DNA of 64,000 bases from Kosakonia sacchari (GTDB lineage Bacteria; Pseudomonadota; Gammaproteobacteria; Enterobacterales; Enterobacteriaceae), in contig FOAY01000001.1 in assembly GCA_900109485.1 (NCBI GenBank), forward strand, positions 417,914-481,913. The letters run 5' to 3'. Each line of letters opens with the position of its first letter. The first letter of the stretch is position 1. A model generated the notes under the pieces. The model worked only from the letters and a program-made list of their open reading frames with translations, made no database searches and was not told where the DNA came from. Shown here piece by piece: positions 25,175-34,071 of this stretch. The translations under genes and the position numbers were made by a program.

Positions 25175-26103
25175 TGATGAGTTTTCTGTATGCGTTATTG
25201 CAGGCGCTGGTGCTGTTTGCTTGTGCGCCGCTGCTGTCCGGTATTAGCCGCGTGGCGCGCGCCCGGCTGCACAATCGCCGCGGGCCTGGCGTGCTGCAAG
25301 AGTACCGCGATCTGTTCAAATTGCTGGGCCGCCAGAGTATTGCGCCTGCGGCATCCGGCTGGGTGTTTCGCCTGATGCCGTTTGTGATGGTGGGCGTGAT
25401 GCTGACCATTGCGACGGCTTTGCCAGTGGTCACGGTGAACTCGCCGCTGCCGCTGCTGGGCGATTTGATAACCCTAATCTATCTGTTCGCCATTGCCCGC
25501 TTCTTCTTTGCCATTGCCGGGCTGGATACCGGCAGCCCGTTTACCGGTATCGGCGCCAGCCGCGAAGCGATGCTGGGCGTGCTGGTCGAGCCGATTTTGC
25601 TGCTCGGTTTGTGGGTGGCGGCGCTGGTGGCGGGCTCCACCCATATCAGCCATATCACCGACACCGTTTACCACTGGCCGCGCGCGGCCTCAATCCCGCT
25701 GTTTCTGGCGCTCTGCGCCTGCGCGTTCGCCACCTTTATCGAGATGGGCAAACTGCCGTTTGACCTTGCGGAAGCGGAGCAGGAGTTGCAGGAAGGGCCG
25801 CTGTCGGAGTACAGCGGCAGCGGCTTTGCGCTGCTGAAGTGGGGCATCAGCTTAAAACAGCTGGTGGTGCTGCAAATGTTTGTCGGCGTCTTTCTGCCGT
25901 GGGGGCAGATGAGCAGCTTCAGCACGGCGGGTCTGCTGCTGGCGTTGGTGGTGGCGGTGGTGAAATTAATCGTTGGCGTACTGGTGATTGCCCTGTTTGA
26001 AAACAGCATGGCGCGCCTGCGTTTTGCCGCCACGTCACGCGTCACCTGGGCCGGGTTCGGCGTTGCCTTTTTAGCGTTCGTCTCCTTACTGGCGACGTAT
26101 TAA
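25174..26103 (+). CDS. hycD: Formate hydrogenlyase membrane subunit HycD
   Basis: 309 residues, NuoH-like. ARLHNRRGPGVLQEYRDLFK and EMGKLPFDLAEAEQELQEG are the cytoplasmic loops that dock the peripheral hydrogenase module. Eight or so membrane helices. The ATG overlaps the hycC stop; 12 bp separate it from hycE. Confidence 0.96.
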   Translation: MMSFLYALLQALVLFACAPLLSGISRVARARLHNRRGPGVLQEYRDLFKLLGRQSIAPAASGWVFRLMPFVMVGVMLTIATALPVVTVNSPLPLLGDLITLIYLFAIARFFFAIAGLDTGSPFTGIGASREAMLGVLVEPILLLGLWVAALVAGSTHISHITDTVYHWPRAASIPLFLALCACAFATFIEMGKLPFDLAEAEQELQEGPLSEYSGSGFALLKWGISLKQLVVLQMFVGVFLPWGQMSSFSTAGLLLALVVAVVKLIVGVLVIALFENSMARLRFAATSRVTWAGFGVAFLAFVSLLATY

Positions 26104-26115
26104 GAGAGTTTATGC

Positions 26116-27825
26116 ATGTCTGAAGAAAAAATCGGTCAACACTATCTGGCTGCCCTGCACGAGAAATTTCCCGGCGTGGTGCTGGATGAAGCGTGGCAGA
26201 CCAAAGACCAAATCACTATTACCGTGAAAGTGAACTACCTGCCGGAAGTGGTGGAGTTTCTCTACTATCAGCAGGGCGGCTGGCTGTCGGTGCTGTTTGG
26301 TAACGACGAACGCAAGCTGAACGGCCACTTTGCTGTTTACTACGTGCTGTCGATGGAGCAGGGCGTCAAGTGCTGGATAACGGTGCGCGTTGAAGTCGAT
26401 GCCCTGAAACCGGAGTATCCGTCGGTGACGCCGCGCGTGCCAGCGGCAGTCTGGGGCGAACGCGAAGTACGCGATATGTATGGCCTGGTACCGGTCGGTT
26501 TGCCGGATGAGCGCCGCCTGGTGCTGCCGGATGACTGGCCGGACGAACTCTATCCGCTGCGTAAAGACAGCATGGATTATCGCCAGCGTCCCGCGCCGAC
26601 CACCGACGCGGAAACTTATGAATTCATCAACGAACTCGGCGATAAGAAAAACAACGTAGTGCCGATTGGCCCGCTGCACGTTACGTCGGATGAACCGGGC
26701 CACTTCCGCCTGTTTGTGGATGGCGAGAACATTGTCGATGCCGACTATCGCATGTTCTATGTGCATCGCGGGATGGAAAAACTGGCGGAAACCCGCATGG
26801 GTTACAACGAAGTCACCTTTCTCTCGGATCGCGTATGCGGCATCTGTGGGTTTGCCCACAGCACCGCCTACACCACCTCGGTAGAGAACGCGATGGGCAT
26901 CGTGGTGCCGGAACGCGCACAAATGATCCGCGCCATTCTGCTGGAAGTGGAACGCCTGCACTCGCACCTGTTAAACCTCGGTCTGGCTTGCCATTTTGTC
27001 GGTTTTGACTCCGGGTTTATGCAGTTTTTCCGCGTGCGCGAAACGTCAATGAAGATGGCGGAAATTCTCACCGGGGCGCGTAAAACCTACGGTCTGAACC
27101 TGATTGGCGGCATTCGCCGCGACATGCTGAAAGACGATATGGTGCAGACGCGCGCGCTGGCGCAGCAGATGCGCCGCGATGTGATGGAGCTGGTTGATGT
27201 GCTGATGAGCACGCCGAATATCGAGCAGCGCACCGTGGGTATTGGTCGTCTTGATCCGCAAATTGCCCGTGATTTCAGTAATGTCGGCCCGATGGTGCGC
27301 GCCAGCGGCCACGCCCGCGATACCCGCGCCGATCATCCGTTTGCCGGTTACGGCCTGCTGCCGATGACCGTGCACAGCGAGCAGGGTTGTGATGTCATTT
27401 CCCGCCTGAAAGTGCGCATCAACGAAGTGCTGACCGCGCTGAACATGATCGATTTCGGTCTGGATAACCTGCCCGGCGGCCCGCTGATGGTTGAAGGCTT
27501 TACCTACATTCCGCACCGTTTTGCCCTTGGTTTTGCCGAAGCGCCGCGCGGGGATGATATCCACTGGAGTATGACCGGCGACAACCAGAAGCTCTATCGC
27601 TGGCGCTGCCGTGCGGCGACCTACGCCAACTGGCCAACGCTGCGCTATATGCTGCGCGGCAACACCGTTTCCGATGCGCCGCTGATTATTGGCAGCCTTG
27701 ATCCTTGCTACTCCTGCACCGACCGCATGACGGTGGTGGATGTGCGTAAGAAGAAAAGCAAGGTCGTGCCGTACAAAGAGCTGGAGCGTTACGGGATCGA
27801 GCGTAAAAACTCGCCGTTGAAATAG
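26116..27825 (+). CDS. hycE: Hydrogenase 3 large subunit HycE
   Basis: 569 residues. An N-terminal NuoC-like domain (1-165) is followed by the NiFe catalytic domain. Nickel ligands are C241 and C244 (RVCGICGFAH) and C531 and C534 (DPCYSCTDR). The 32-residue C-terminal tail after R537 begins with M538 (MTVVDVRKKK) and is the piece removed by HycI after nickel insertion. All of this matches E. coli HycE residue for residue in number. It produces H2 on the cytoplasmic side of the membrane complex. Confidence 0.98.
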   Translation: MSEEKIGQHYLAALHEKFPGVVLDEAWQTKDQITITVKVNYLPEVVEFLYYQQGGWLSVLFGNDERKLNGHFAVYYVLSMEQGVKCWITVRVEVDALKPEYPSVTPRVPAAVWGEREVRDMYGLVPVGLPDERRLVLPDDWPDELYPLRKDSMDYRQRPAPTTDAETYEFINELGDKKNNVVPIGPLHVTSDEPGHFRLFVDGENIVDADYRMFYVHRGMEKLAETRMGYNEVTFLSDRVCGICGFAHSTAYTTSVENAMGIVVPERAQMIRAILLEVERLHSHLLNLGLACHFVGFDSGFMQFFRVRETSMKMAEILTGARKTYGLNLIGGIRRDMLKDDMVQTRALAQQMRRDVMELVDVLMSTPNIEQRTVGIGRLDPQIARDFSNVGPMVRASGHARDTRADHPFAGYGLLPMTVHSEQGCDVISRLKVRINEVLTALNMIDFGLDNLPGGPLMVEGFTYIPHRFALGFAEAPRGDDIHWSMTGDNQKLYRWRCRAATYANWPTLRYMLRGNTVSDAPLIIGSLDPCYSCTDRMTVVDVRKKKSKVVPYKELERYGIERKNSPLK

Positions 27826-27841
27826 TGGGAGAACGCTAGCG

Positions 27842-28384
27842 ATGTTTACCTTTATCAAAAAAGTGATCAAAACCGGGACGGCAACCAGCGCGTATCCGCT
27901 TGCGCCGATGCCGGTGGATAAAAACTTCCGCGGCAAACCAGAGCACAATCCGCAGCAGTGCATTGGCTGCGCGGCGTGCGTCAATGCCTGCCCGTCGAAC
28001 GCACTGACGGTGGAAACCGATCTGGCGACCGGCGAACTGGCCTGGCAGTTTAATCTCGGGCGCTGCATTTTCTGCGCCCGCTGCGAAGAAGTATGCCCGA
28101 CGGCAGCAATTAAGCTCTCTCAGGAGTACGAACTGGCGGTGTGGAGCAAAGCCGATTTCCTGCAACAGTCGCGCTACGAGCTGTGTCAGTGCCGCGAGTG
28201 CGCACGGCCTTTCGCGGTGCAGAAAGAGATCGATTACGCCATTGCGCTGCTGGCGCATAACGGTGATACCCGTGCCGAGCAGCACCGCGCCAGCTTTGAG
28301 ACCTGCCCGGATTGCAAACGCCAGAAATGCCTGGTGTCGTCCGACCGCGTCGAATTGACCCGCCATATGAGAGAGGCCAGCTAA
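27842..28384 (+). CDS. hycF: Formate hydrogenlyase iron-sulfur subunit HycF
   Basis: 180 residues, NuoI-like, with two 4Fe-4S motifs ([12 protein letters not shown] and [12 protein letters not shown]) and a C-terminal zinc-type cluster ([15 protein letters not shown]). It links HycB to HycG. The stop overlaps the hycG start by one base (TAATG). Confidence 0.97.
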   Translation: MFTFIKKVIKTGTATSAYPLAPMPVDKNFRGKPEHNPQQCIGCAACVNACPSNALTVETDLATGELAWQFNLGRCIFCARCEEVCPTAAIKLSQEYELAVWSKADFLQQSRYELCQCRECARPFAVQKEIDYAIALLAHNGDTRAEQHRASFETCPDCKRQKCLVSSDRVELTRHMREAS

Positions 28385-29148
28385 TGAGCCAGCTATTAGG
28401 TCCGCGTGATGCGGACGGTATTCCGCTACCGATGACGGTGGAGGAATCCATCGCCAGCATGAAAGCCTCGCTGCTGAATAAAATCAAACGCTCCGCTTAC
28501 GTTTATCGTGTGGATTGTGGCGGCTGCAACGGCTGTGAAATCGAGATTTTCGCTACGCTTTCGCCGCTGTTCGATGCTGAACGCTTCGGTATTAAAGTCG
28601 TGCCTTCGCCGCGCCATGCCGACATTCTGCTGTTTACCGGCGCCGTCACCCGCGCGATGCGTTCACCGGCGCTGTGCGCCTGGCAATCTGCGCCGGATCC
28701 CAAAATCTGTATCTCCTACGGCGCGTGCGGTAACAGCGGTGGTATCTTCCACGACCTGTACTGCGTCTGGGGCGGCACGGATAAGATCGTTCCGGTGGAT
28801 GTGTATATTCCCGGCTGCCCGCCAACGCCTGCCGCCACGCTGTACGGTTTTGCCATGGCGCTGGGGCTGCTGGAGCAGAAAATTCACGCCCGTCTGCCTG
28901 GCGAGCAGGACGATCAACCGGCAGAGATCCTGCATCCGGACATGGTGCAACCGCTGCGGGTGAAAGTGGATCGCACCGCGCGTCGCCTCGCGGGTTACCG
29001 CTATGGCCGCCAGATCGCCGATGATTACCTGCGTTTGCGTAGCATCGGCGAACATGAAGTGGTGCGCTGGTTAGCGCAGGAGAACGATCCGCGTCTGACC
29101 GAAATTGTCAGCCACCTGACTCAGGTGGTGCAGGAGGCGAAAATCTGA
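28384..29148 (+). CDS. hycG: Hydrogenase 3 small subunit HycG
   Basis: About 254 residues, NuoB-like, carrying the proximal 4Fe-4S cluster ([24 protein letters not shown]). The start [12 protein letters not shown] at 28384 is chosen, overlapping the hycF stop; the longer in-frame extension back to 28312 lies inside hycF. Forms the electron path to the HycE active site. Confidence 0.97.
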   Translation: MSQLLGPRDADGIPLPMTVEESIASMKASLLNKIKRSAYVYRVDCGGCNGCEIEIFATLSPLFDAERFGIKVVPSPRHADILLFTGAVTRAMRSPALCAWQSAPDPKICISYGACGNSGGIFHDLYCVWGGTDKIVPVDVYIPGCPPTPAATLYGFAMALGLLEQKIHARLPGEQDDQPAEILHPDMVQPLRVKVDRTARRLAGYRYGRQIADDYLRLRSIGEHEVVRWLAQENDPRLTEIVSHLTQVVQEAKI

Positions 29149-29558
29149 TGAGCGAGACGGTGGCCTTTAGCCAACTGCGGCGGAAATTTGTCGATGAGAA
29201 CGATGCCACGCCGCCGCAGGCGCAACAGGTGGTCTATTACTCTCTGGCGATTGGTCACCATCTTGGCGTGATCGATTGCCTGGAAACGGCGCTTTCCTGC
29301 CCGTGGGAGGCTTATCTGGCGTGGATCGGCACGCTGGAGAGCGGCAGTGAAGCGCGGCGAAAAATGGAAGGCGTGCCGCGTTACGGCGAGATTGTTATCG
29401 ACAGCACGCACGTAATGATGCTGGCCAACGCATTTGACCGGGCGTTGGTCGGGCAAAATGAACAGCAGCAGGCCTGGAGCAGGGCGCTACTGTCGATGCT
29501 GCACGACATCTACCAGGAAAGCGCTATCTATTTGATGGTAAGGAGATTACGTGACTGA
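29148..29558 (+). CDS. hycH: Formate hydrogenlyase maturation protein HycH
   Basis: 136 residues, matching E. coli HycH. It is needed for maturation of hydrogenase 3 large subunit but is not part of the final complex. TGATG overlap with hycG; its end overlaps the GTG of hycI by 8 bp. Confidence 0.95.
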   Translation: MSETVAFSQLRRKFVDENDATPPQAQQVVYYSLAIGHHLGVIDCLETALSCPWEAYLAWIGTLESGSEARRKMEGVPRYGEIVIDSTHVMMLANAFDRALVGQNEQQQAWSRALLSMLHDIYQESAIYLMVRRLRD

Positions 29559-30006
29559 TGTACTGCTGTGCGTGGGTAACAGCATGATGGGCGACGATGG
29601 CGCTGGCCCGTTGCTGGCGCAGATGTGCGCGGAAAATCCGCAGGGAAACTGGCAAGTGATCGACGGCGGCAGCGCACCGGAAAACGACGTGGTGGCGATC
29701 CGCGAGCTGCGCCCGACGCGGTTGCTGATTGTGGATGCTACCGATATGGGGCTGAACCCCGGCGAGATGCGCATTGTCGATCCCGATGACATTGCGGAAA
29801 TGTTCCTGATGACCACCCACAATATGCCGCTCAACTATCTGATCGATCAGTTGAAAGAGGATATTGGCGAGGTGATTTTTCTCGGCATTCAGCCCGATAT
29901 TGTCGGTTTTTACTACCCGATGACGCCGCCGGTGAAAGCGGCGGTAGAAACAATTTACCAGCGGCTGGCTGGCTGGGAAGGCAACGGCGGGTTCGAGCCG
30001 CTATAA
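29551..30006 (+). CDS. hycI: Hydrogenase 3 maturation endopeptidase HycI
   Basis: 151 residues. HycI senses inserted nickel and removes the C-terminal tail of HycE. The three metal ligands known from E. coli HycI, D16 (GDDGAGP), D62 (IVDATDMG) and H90 (TTHNMPL), occupy exactly the same residue numbers here. GTG start at 29551 with AAGGAG upstream. Last gene of the operon, followed by a hairpin. Confidence 0.97.
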   Translation: MTDVLLCVGNSMMGDDGAGPLLAQMCAENPQGNWQVIDGGSAPENDVVAIRELRPTRLLIVDATDMGLNPGEMRIVDPDDIAEMFLMTTHNMPLNYLIDQLKEDIGEVIFLGIQPDIVGFYYPMTPPVKAAVETIYQRLAGWEGNGGFEPL

Positions 30007-30007
30007 A

Positions 30008-30029
30008 CAGCGCCGGGCTTCCGGCGCTG
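30008..30029. terminator. Perfect hairpin between hycI and the GGDEF gene
   Basis: CAGCGCCGG-gctt-CCGGCGCTG, a 9-bp perfect stem with a 4-base loop in a 25-bp gap between convergent genes. On the minus strand it is followed by TTTAT, so it should end the GGDEF transcript and probably also hyc. Confidence 0.75.
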
Positions 30030-30031
30030 CA

Positions 30032-30988
30032 TTAACGACGGCGTTTTTCCGAGTACATCACCTTATCGCAATCTTCCAGCATGCCGTGCAGCGTGGTGTA
30101 CTTATCGCCGCCGTTTTCAATAATGCCGTGCGAGTAGTTGATGTGATAATTCTTGCCGGAAAGACGGTCGATGGCATCAATGCGTGATTGCAGATCGAAG
30201 AGAAACGCATCAGCGTTGTGTGTCGGTGTGTTCACCAGTAGCACCGCAAACTCACCGCCGCCAAGCCGGGCGGCAATATCCTGATCTTTCAGGCATTTGG
30301 TCAGATTGCTGGCGAAGGTTTTTACCACCTCGTCGCCCTCTTTATTCCCCAGCAATTCATTGATCGATTTCAGGTTGTCGATGCTGAAATAGAGCAGGGT
30401 GAGATCTTTTTTATGCTCTTTGAGCCAGGCAAAACGTTTCTCGCCAGAGCGGTAAAAGCCACGGCTGTTGGGCATGCTGGTCAGCAAATCGGTCATTGCC
30501 ATGCTGAGGATCAGAAACTCATCTTCCACAATGGCGGCGAAATCGAGCAGGGTGTTGATTTCCGCACTGGAAAACGGGCGCGGATAGGTATCGATGATGC
30601 AGATGGTTCCGGCAATTGCGCCGTCCGGCAGCCGCACCGGGCAACCCGCGTAAAAGCGCACCCACGGTTCGCCAACAACAAACGGGTTTTCGGCAAAACG
30701 CGGATCGGCAAGGGTATCTTTGACAATAAAAGCGCCCTCTTCGAGGATCGCATGCGCACAGAACGACAGATTGCGCGGCGTTTCGTGGGTATCGATGCCG
30801 CTGCGCGACAGCAACCACTGACGATCGCGATCGAGCAGGCTTATCACCGCGATGGGGACATCAAAGGTGGTCTTTGCCGTGCGGGTGAGCCGGTCAAAAC
30901 GTTCATCATCCTTTTTATCCAAAAGATCCATCATGTACAAAGACTTAAGCCGCTCTCTTTCATTGACTGGCATGGCCGGGAAGATCAT
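30032..30988 (-). CDS. GAF-GGDEF protein with a degenerate GGDEF active site
   Basis: 318 residues: a GAF domain (about 25-160) and a GGDEF domain (about 165-318), no membrane segment or signal. Diguanylate cyclases make c-di-GMP, but key positions are altered here. The signature is GGGEF (243-247) rather than GG(D/E)EF. The first metal-ligand aspartate of the DxDxFK motif is Ser202 (FSIDNLKSIN). Asn210 and Asp219 are kept, and no RxxD inhibitory site is evident before the signature. By inference it is catalytically weak or inactive and may act as a GTP/c-di-GMP-binding or GAF-ligand sensor. The ATG has GAGGA upstream. It is a single gene facing hyc. Confidence 0.85.
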   Translation of the reverse strand: MIFPAMPVNERERLKSLYMMDLLDKKDDERFDRLTRTAKTTFDVPIAVISLLDRDRQWLLSRSGIDTHETPRNLSFCAHAILEEGAFIVKDTLADPRFAENPFVVGEPWVRFYAGCPVRLPDGAIAGTICIIDTYPRPFSSAEINTLLDFAAIVEDEFLILSMAMTDLLTSMPNSRGFYRSGEKRFAWLKEHKKDLTLLYFSIDNLKSINELLGNKEGDEVVKTFASNLTKCLKDQDIAARLGGGEFAVLLVNTPTHNADAFLFDLQSRIDAIDRLSGKNYHINYSHGIIENGGDKYTTLHGMLEDCDKVMYSEKRRR

Positions 30989-31046
30989 AGGGCATCCTCG
31001 ATTTTCTTTGTTTTCTCAAGTGTAGACAGATCTTCCGATCATTGCG

Positions 31047-31961
31047 TTATATATCCGTGGCTTGCTCCTGCGCGCGGATAAAATTGATAAACGCCTGTAA
31101 TGGCGCAGGGATTAAGCGCCGTGAATTGTAATAGAGCCACGGGCCGCTAAATGATTGCCACCAGGGTTCCAGCAACGGCGTCAGCGCGCCGCTTTCGAAC
31201 GACGGGCGCAGCCACTCTTCAAACAGATAGATGATGCCACTACCGGCAATCGCCGCCTGTACCGCCAGATCCACCGCGCTGCCGACGCTGACCACCAGCG
31301 AACCATTCACCTGAATGCGCAGGGTTTCACCCTCTCGGGTAAATTCCCACTCCGGCATCACGCCGCTGGCGTAGCGCCCGCGAATGCAGTTGTGGTTAAT
31401 CAGATCGCGCGGGTGCTGCGGCAGGCCGTAACGCTGTAAATAGGCCGGTGACGCCGCAGCGGCAAAACGCTGACGGCGCGGGCCGATGGGCAGCGCCACC
31501 ATATCCTGTTCCAGGCTTTCGTCGTAACGGATCCCCGCATCGCAATTGTCGCGAAACACATCCTGCACGTTGCTCTCAGCGACGATCTCCAGCCGAATAT
31601 CCGGGTATTGCGCCAGAAAAGGGGGGACAATGGCGGGCAGAACCAGCCGCGCCGCGCTGACCGGGACATTCAAACGCAGTGTGCCGCTCGGCGTGGTGCG
31701 ATAGCGGTTGATGGCGTCCAGCGCGGCATCCACTTCGCTCATTGCCGGTTGCAGGCGCTCCATCAGCGCTCTGCCTGCCTCGGTCAGCGCCACGGTGCGG
31801 GTGGTGCGGTTAAACAGCCGTACGCCGAGTTGCTGCTCGGCGCGGCGCACTGCGTCGCTCAGGCGGGAGGGGTTTGAACCGGTCACGCGCGCGGCTTCAC
31901 GGAAGCCTCCGGCGTTGGCGACCGCGACAATGGCATTTAACAGGGCGAAATCCAGCTTCAT
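31047..31961 (-). CDS. LysR family transcriptional regulator
   Basis: About 304 residues with HTH FREAARVTGSNPSRLSDAVRR and a LysR effector domain of the CrgA/DmlR-like type. The start MKLDFALLNAIVAVANAGG at 31961 gives the standard family N-terminus; a longer frame to 32009 would enter the promoter of the divergent gene. It is divergent from the aldo/keto reductase gene with a 97-bp shared promoter region, the usual layout of a LysR gene and its target. Confidence 0.88.
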   Translation of the reverse strand: MKLDFALLNAIVAVANAGGFREAARVTGSNPSRLSDAVRRAEQQLGVRLFNRTTRTVALTEAGRALMERLQPAMSEVDAALDAINRYRTTPSGTLRLNVPVSAARLVLPAIVPPFLAQYPDIRLEIVAESNVQDVFRDNCDAGIRYDESLEQDMVALPIGPRRQRFAAAASPAYLQRYGLPQHPRDLINHNCIRGRYASGVMPEWEFTREGETLRIQVNGSLVVSVGSAVDLAVQAAIAGSGIIYLFEEWLRPSFESGALTPLLEPWWQSFSGPWLYYNSRRLIPAPLQAFINFIRAQEQATDI

Positions 31962-32058
31962 TGTTCGGTTAACCGTACAGTGTGTATTAATTTTGCTGGA
32001 TTGTTGCACAGCCGTACAGCTCCTACAATCGGGTTACTTAACGCACAGGAGGTTTTCC
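31962..32058. promoter_or_regulatory. Divergent promoter region, LysR / aldo-keto reductase
   Basis: A good sigma-70 promoter reads toward the reductase: TTGTTG (32001-32006), 17-bp spacer, TACAAT (32024-32029). The octamer CCGTACAG occurs twice, at 31973-31980 and inside the spacer at 32012-32019, 39 bp apart. It is a candidate LysR recognition element. Confidence 0.5.
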
Positions 32059-32919
32059 ATGTCTCAATCCACGCTTACTTATCGTCTTGGCGATCGTCAG
32101 GTTGGTCGTCTGGGTTACGGTGCGATGCAACTGGCTGGTCCTGGCGTGTTTGGTCCGCCTGCGGACGAAGCAAAGGCGCTGGCGGTATTGCGCGATGCCA
32201 TTGCTGCCGGGGTGAATCATATCGACACCAGTGATTTTTATGGCCCGCATGTCACCAATAAATTGATTAAACAGGCGCTGCATCCTTATCCGGACGACTT
32301 ATGCATCGTCACCAAAGTCGGCGCGCGTCGTGATGATAAAGCCAACTGGCTGCCCGCATTCAGCGCCGAAGAGCTGACCAGTGCGGTGGAAGATAACCTG
32401 CGTCATCTCGGTCTGGAGACGATGGAAGTCGTCAACCTGCGTTCGATGTTTGGTGTGCACGAGCCGGAAGAGGGGCCGCTGGAAGCACCGCTGGAGGCGC
32501 TGATCAAACTGAAAGAGCGCGGGCTGATCCGCCATATCGGGCTGAGCAACGTTACGGCGAAGCAGGTGGCCGACGCACAGAAAATGACGCCGATTGTCTG
32601 CGTGCAGAATCTGTATAACGTCGCTAACCGTCACGACGATGCGCTGGTGGATAGCCTGAACGCGCAGGGCATTGCGTTCGTGCCGTTCTTCCCGCTGGGC
32701 GGTTTCACGCCGTTGCAATCCGGTGAGCTGAACGAGGTGGCGCAATCGCTTAACGCAACGCCGATGCAGGTGGCGCTGGCGTGGCTGTTGCAGCGTTCGC
32801 CGAATATCCTGCTGATCCCCGGCACGTCGTCGCCGCAGCATTTACAGGAAAACCTGGCGAGCGCGAACCTCGTACTGCCGCCGGAAGCGCTGGAAAAACT
32901 GAACGGTATTGGCGCGTAA
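32059..32919 (+). CDS. Aldo/keto reductase, YdbC (PdxI)-like
   Basis: 286 residues, (beta/alpha)8 aldo/keto reductase using NADPH. Active-site D and Y are in HIDTSDFYGPH and the catalytic lysine in CIVTKVGAR. The usual catalytic-histidine region reads VVNLRSMFG, as in E. coli YdbC, where the histidine is replaced. The C-terminal LLIPGTSSPQHLQEN is the 2'-phosphate-binding part. It is close to E. coli YdbC, reported to be the pyridoxal reductase PdxI, so pyridoxal reduction is a reasonable guess but paralogy is possible. The ATG at 32059 has AGGAGG 8 nt upstream; a longer frame runs back through the lysR gene and is rejected. Confidence 0.87.
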   Translation: MSQSTLTYRLGDRQVGRLGYGAMQLAGPGVFGPPADEAKALAVLRDAIAAGVNHIDTSDFYGPHVTNKLIKQALHPYPDDLCIVTKVGARRDDKANWLPAFSAEELTSAVEDNLRHLGLETMEVVNLRSMFGVHEPEEGPLEAPLEALIKLKERGLIRHIGLSNVTAKQVADAQKMTPIVCVQNLYNVANRHDDALVDSLNAQGIAFVPFFPLGGFTPLQSGELNEVAQSLNATPMQVALAWLLQRSPNILLIPGTSSPQHLQENLASANLVLPPEALEKLNGIGA

Positions 32920-32936
32920 CTTCTGCGCCGGAGGGC

Positions 32937-33037
32937 TGCCTGATGGCGCTGCGCTTATCAGGCCTACGGGATCGCGCCGGTAGGCCGGGTAAGTCATCGG
33001 TTTGTAGGCCGGATAAGGCATCGCCGCCATCCGGCAA
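32937..33037. repeat. REP/BIME cluster
   Basis: Three REP units in alternating orientation: TGCCTGATGGCGCTGCGC then ATCAGGCCTAC (32937-32967), a shorter GTAGGCCGGGTAAG (32981-32994), and GTAGGCCGGATAAGGC then CCATCCGGCAA (33004-33037). It lies between convergent gene ends. Confidence 0.85.
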
Positions 33038-33054
33038 TTAGCCGTAAAGAGCAA

Positions 33055-34050
33055 TTATTTGGGGGGCGCCACCGACTCGCGGCGCACCAGTTCACCTTCG
33101 TGTGAACAGGCCGCGTGCTCGCCTGGCGTCAACAGGATGTCGATGGCGTGACGGATCATCGCCTCCATCGGCACATGAATGGTGGTGAGTGACGGGTTGT
33201 AATACTTACCGAGCACCGAATCGTCAAACCCGGCCAGCGACACATCCTGCGGCAGGCGCAGCCCCGCTTCCAGACAGGCTTTCGCCACGCCAATCGCCAT
33301 ATCATCATTGCCCGCGAGGATGCAGGTAAACGGCACCTTGCGCGCTAGCAGTTCACGCCCTGCGGCGTAACCGCTGTCGGTAGACCATGTGCCATGTACC
33401 AGCAGTTGCGGGTCGGGTTCAATACCGGCGCGGCGCAGCGCCTGCTGGTACCCCGCCAGGCGTTTTTCCCCGGTTGGCGAACCTTCAACACCGGTCACAA
33501 AAGCAATACGCGTATGCCCCTGCGCTAACAGGTGGGCCATCATCGTTTCACAGCTTTGTTGATGATCGACAAACACGCACTGATTGCGGTGGCGGGAGAG
33601 TTCACGGTTGATGACGACGATGGGCGTCTGGCTGTTATCGATAATTGCGTCCAGCTCATCGACCGTCAGGTATTTGGGGTAAATCATGATTGCTTCACAG
33701 CGCAGCGACATCAGCAGATCGATGGCGTCGCGCTCTTCCTGCGCGCTGTGTTTACCGTCTGCCAGCACCAGTTGTCGGCCATGCATTTCACTATTCGTCG
33801 CCGCGTGGTAAGTCAGGCTGGCGAAAAACGGGCCGTTATACAGCCCATTGGTGATCACCAGCCCCACCGAGTTGGTCTTATTATTGGCAAGATTGCGCGC
33901 CAGCTGGTTGGGACGATAGCCCGTCTCGGCAATGGCCTGGAAAATGCGTTCCTTCACTTCCTCACGGACAAAAACTTTGCCATTTAGCGCGCGCGATACC
34001 GTCGCTTTCGACACGCCAGCCAGCCTGGCGACATCCAGTATCGTTACCAT
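33055..34050 (-). CDS. LacI family regulator of the beta-glucoside PTS, AscG paralogue
   Basis: 331 residues. LacI-type HTH at the N-terminus (MVTILDVARLAGVSKATVSRA) with the hinge helix (YRPNQLARNLANN), then a periplasmic-binding-protein-like effector domain. It is clearly paralogous to AscG at 40804 (shared GLVxTNxLYxG, LADGKHSA, YPxxLxVDELD). It lies 21 bp downstream of the PTS gene, in the same operon. It probably represses the operon through the operators at 35983-36033; the effector may be a phosphorylated beta-glucoside. GAGG precedes the ATG. Confidence 0.88.
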   Translation of the reverse strand: MVTILDVARLAGVSKATVSRALNGKVFVREEVKERIFQAIAETGYRPNQLARNLANNKTNSVGLVITNGLYNGPFFASLTYHAATNSEMHGRQLVLADGKHSAQEERDAIDLLMSLRCEAIMIYPKYLTVDELDAIIDNSQTPIVVINRELSRHRNQCVFVDHQQSCETMMAHLLAQGHTRIAFVTGVEGSPTGEKRLAGYQQALRRAGIEPDPQLLVHGTWSTDSGYAAGRELLARKVPFTCILAGNDDMAIGVAKACLEAGLRLPQDVSLAGFDDSVLGKYYNPSLTTIHVPMEAMIRHAIDILLTPGEHAACSHEGELVRRESVAPPK

Positions 34051-34071
34051 TTTTCGACCTCACTCTTGTTA

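Noticed and set aside
29551-29558. Apparent frameshift between hycH and hycI
   Set aside because: An ordinary 8-bp gene overlap with GTG start, the same as in related operons; both proteins are full length.
31708-32058. N-terminal extension of the aldo/keto reductase frame
   Set aside because: Runs through the divergent lysR gene and the promoter; the ATG at 32059 with AGGAGG gives the family N-terminus.
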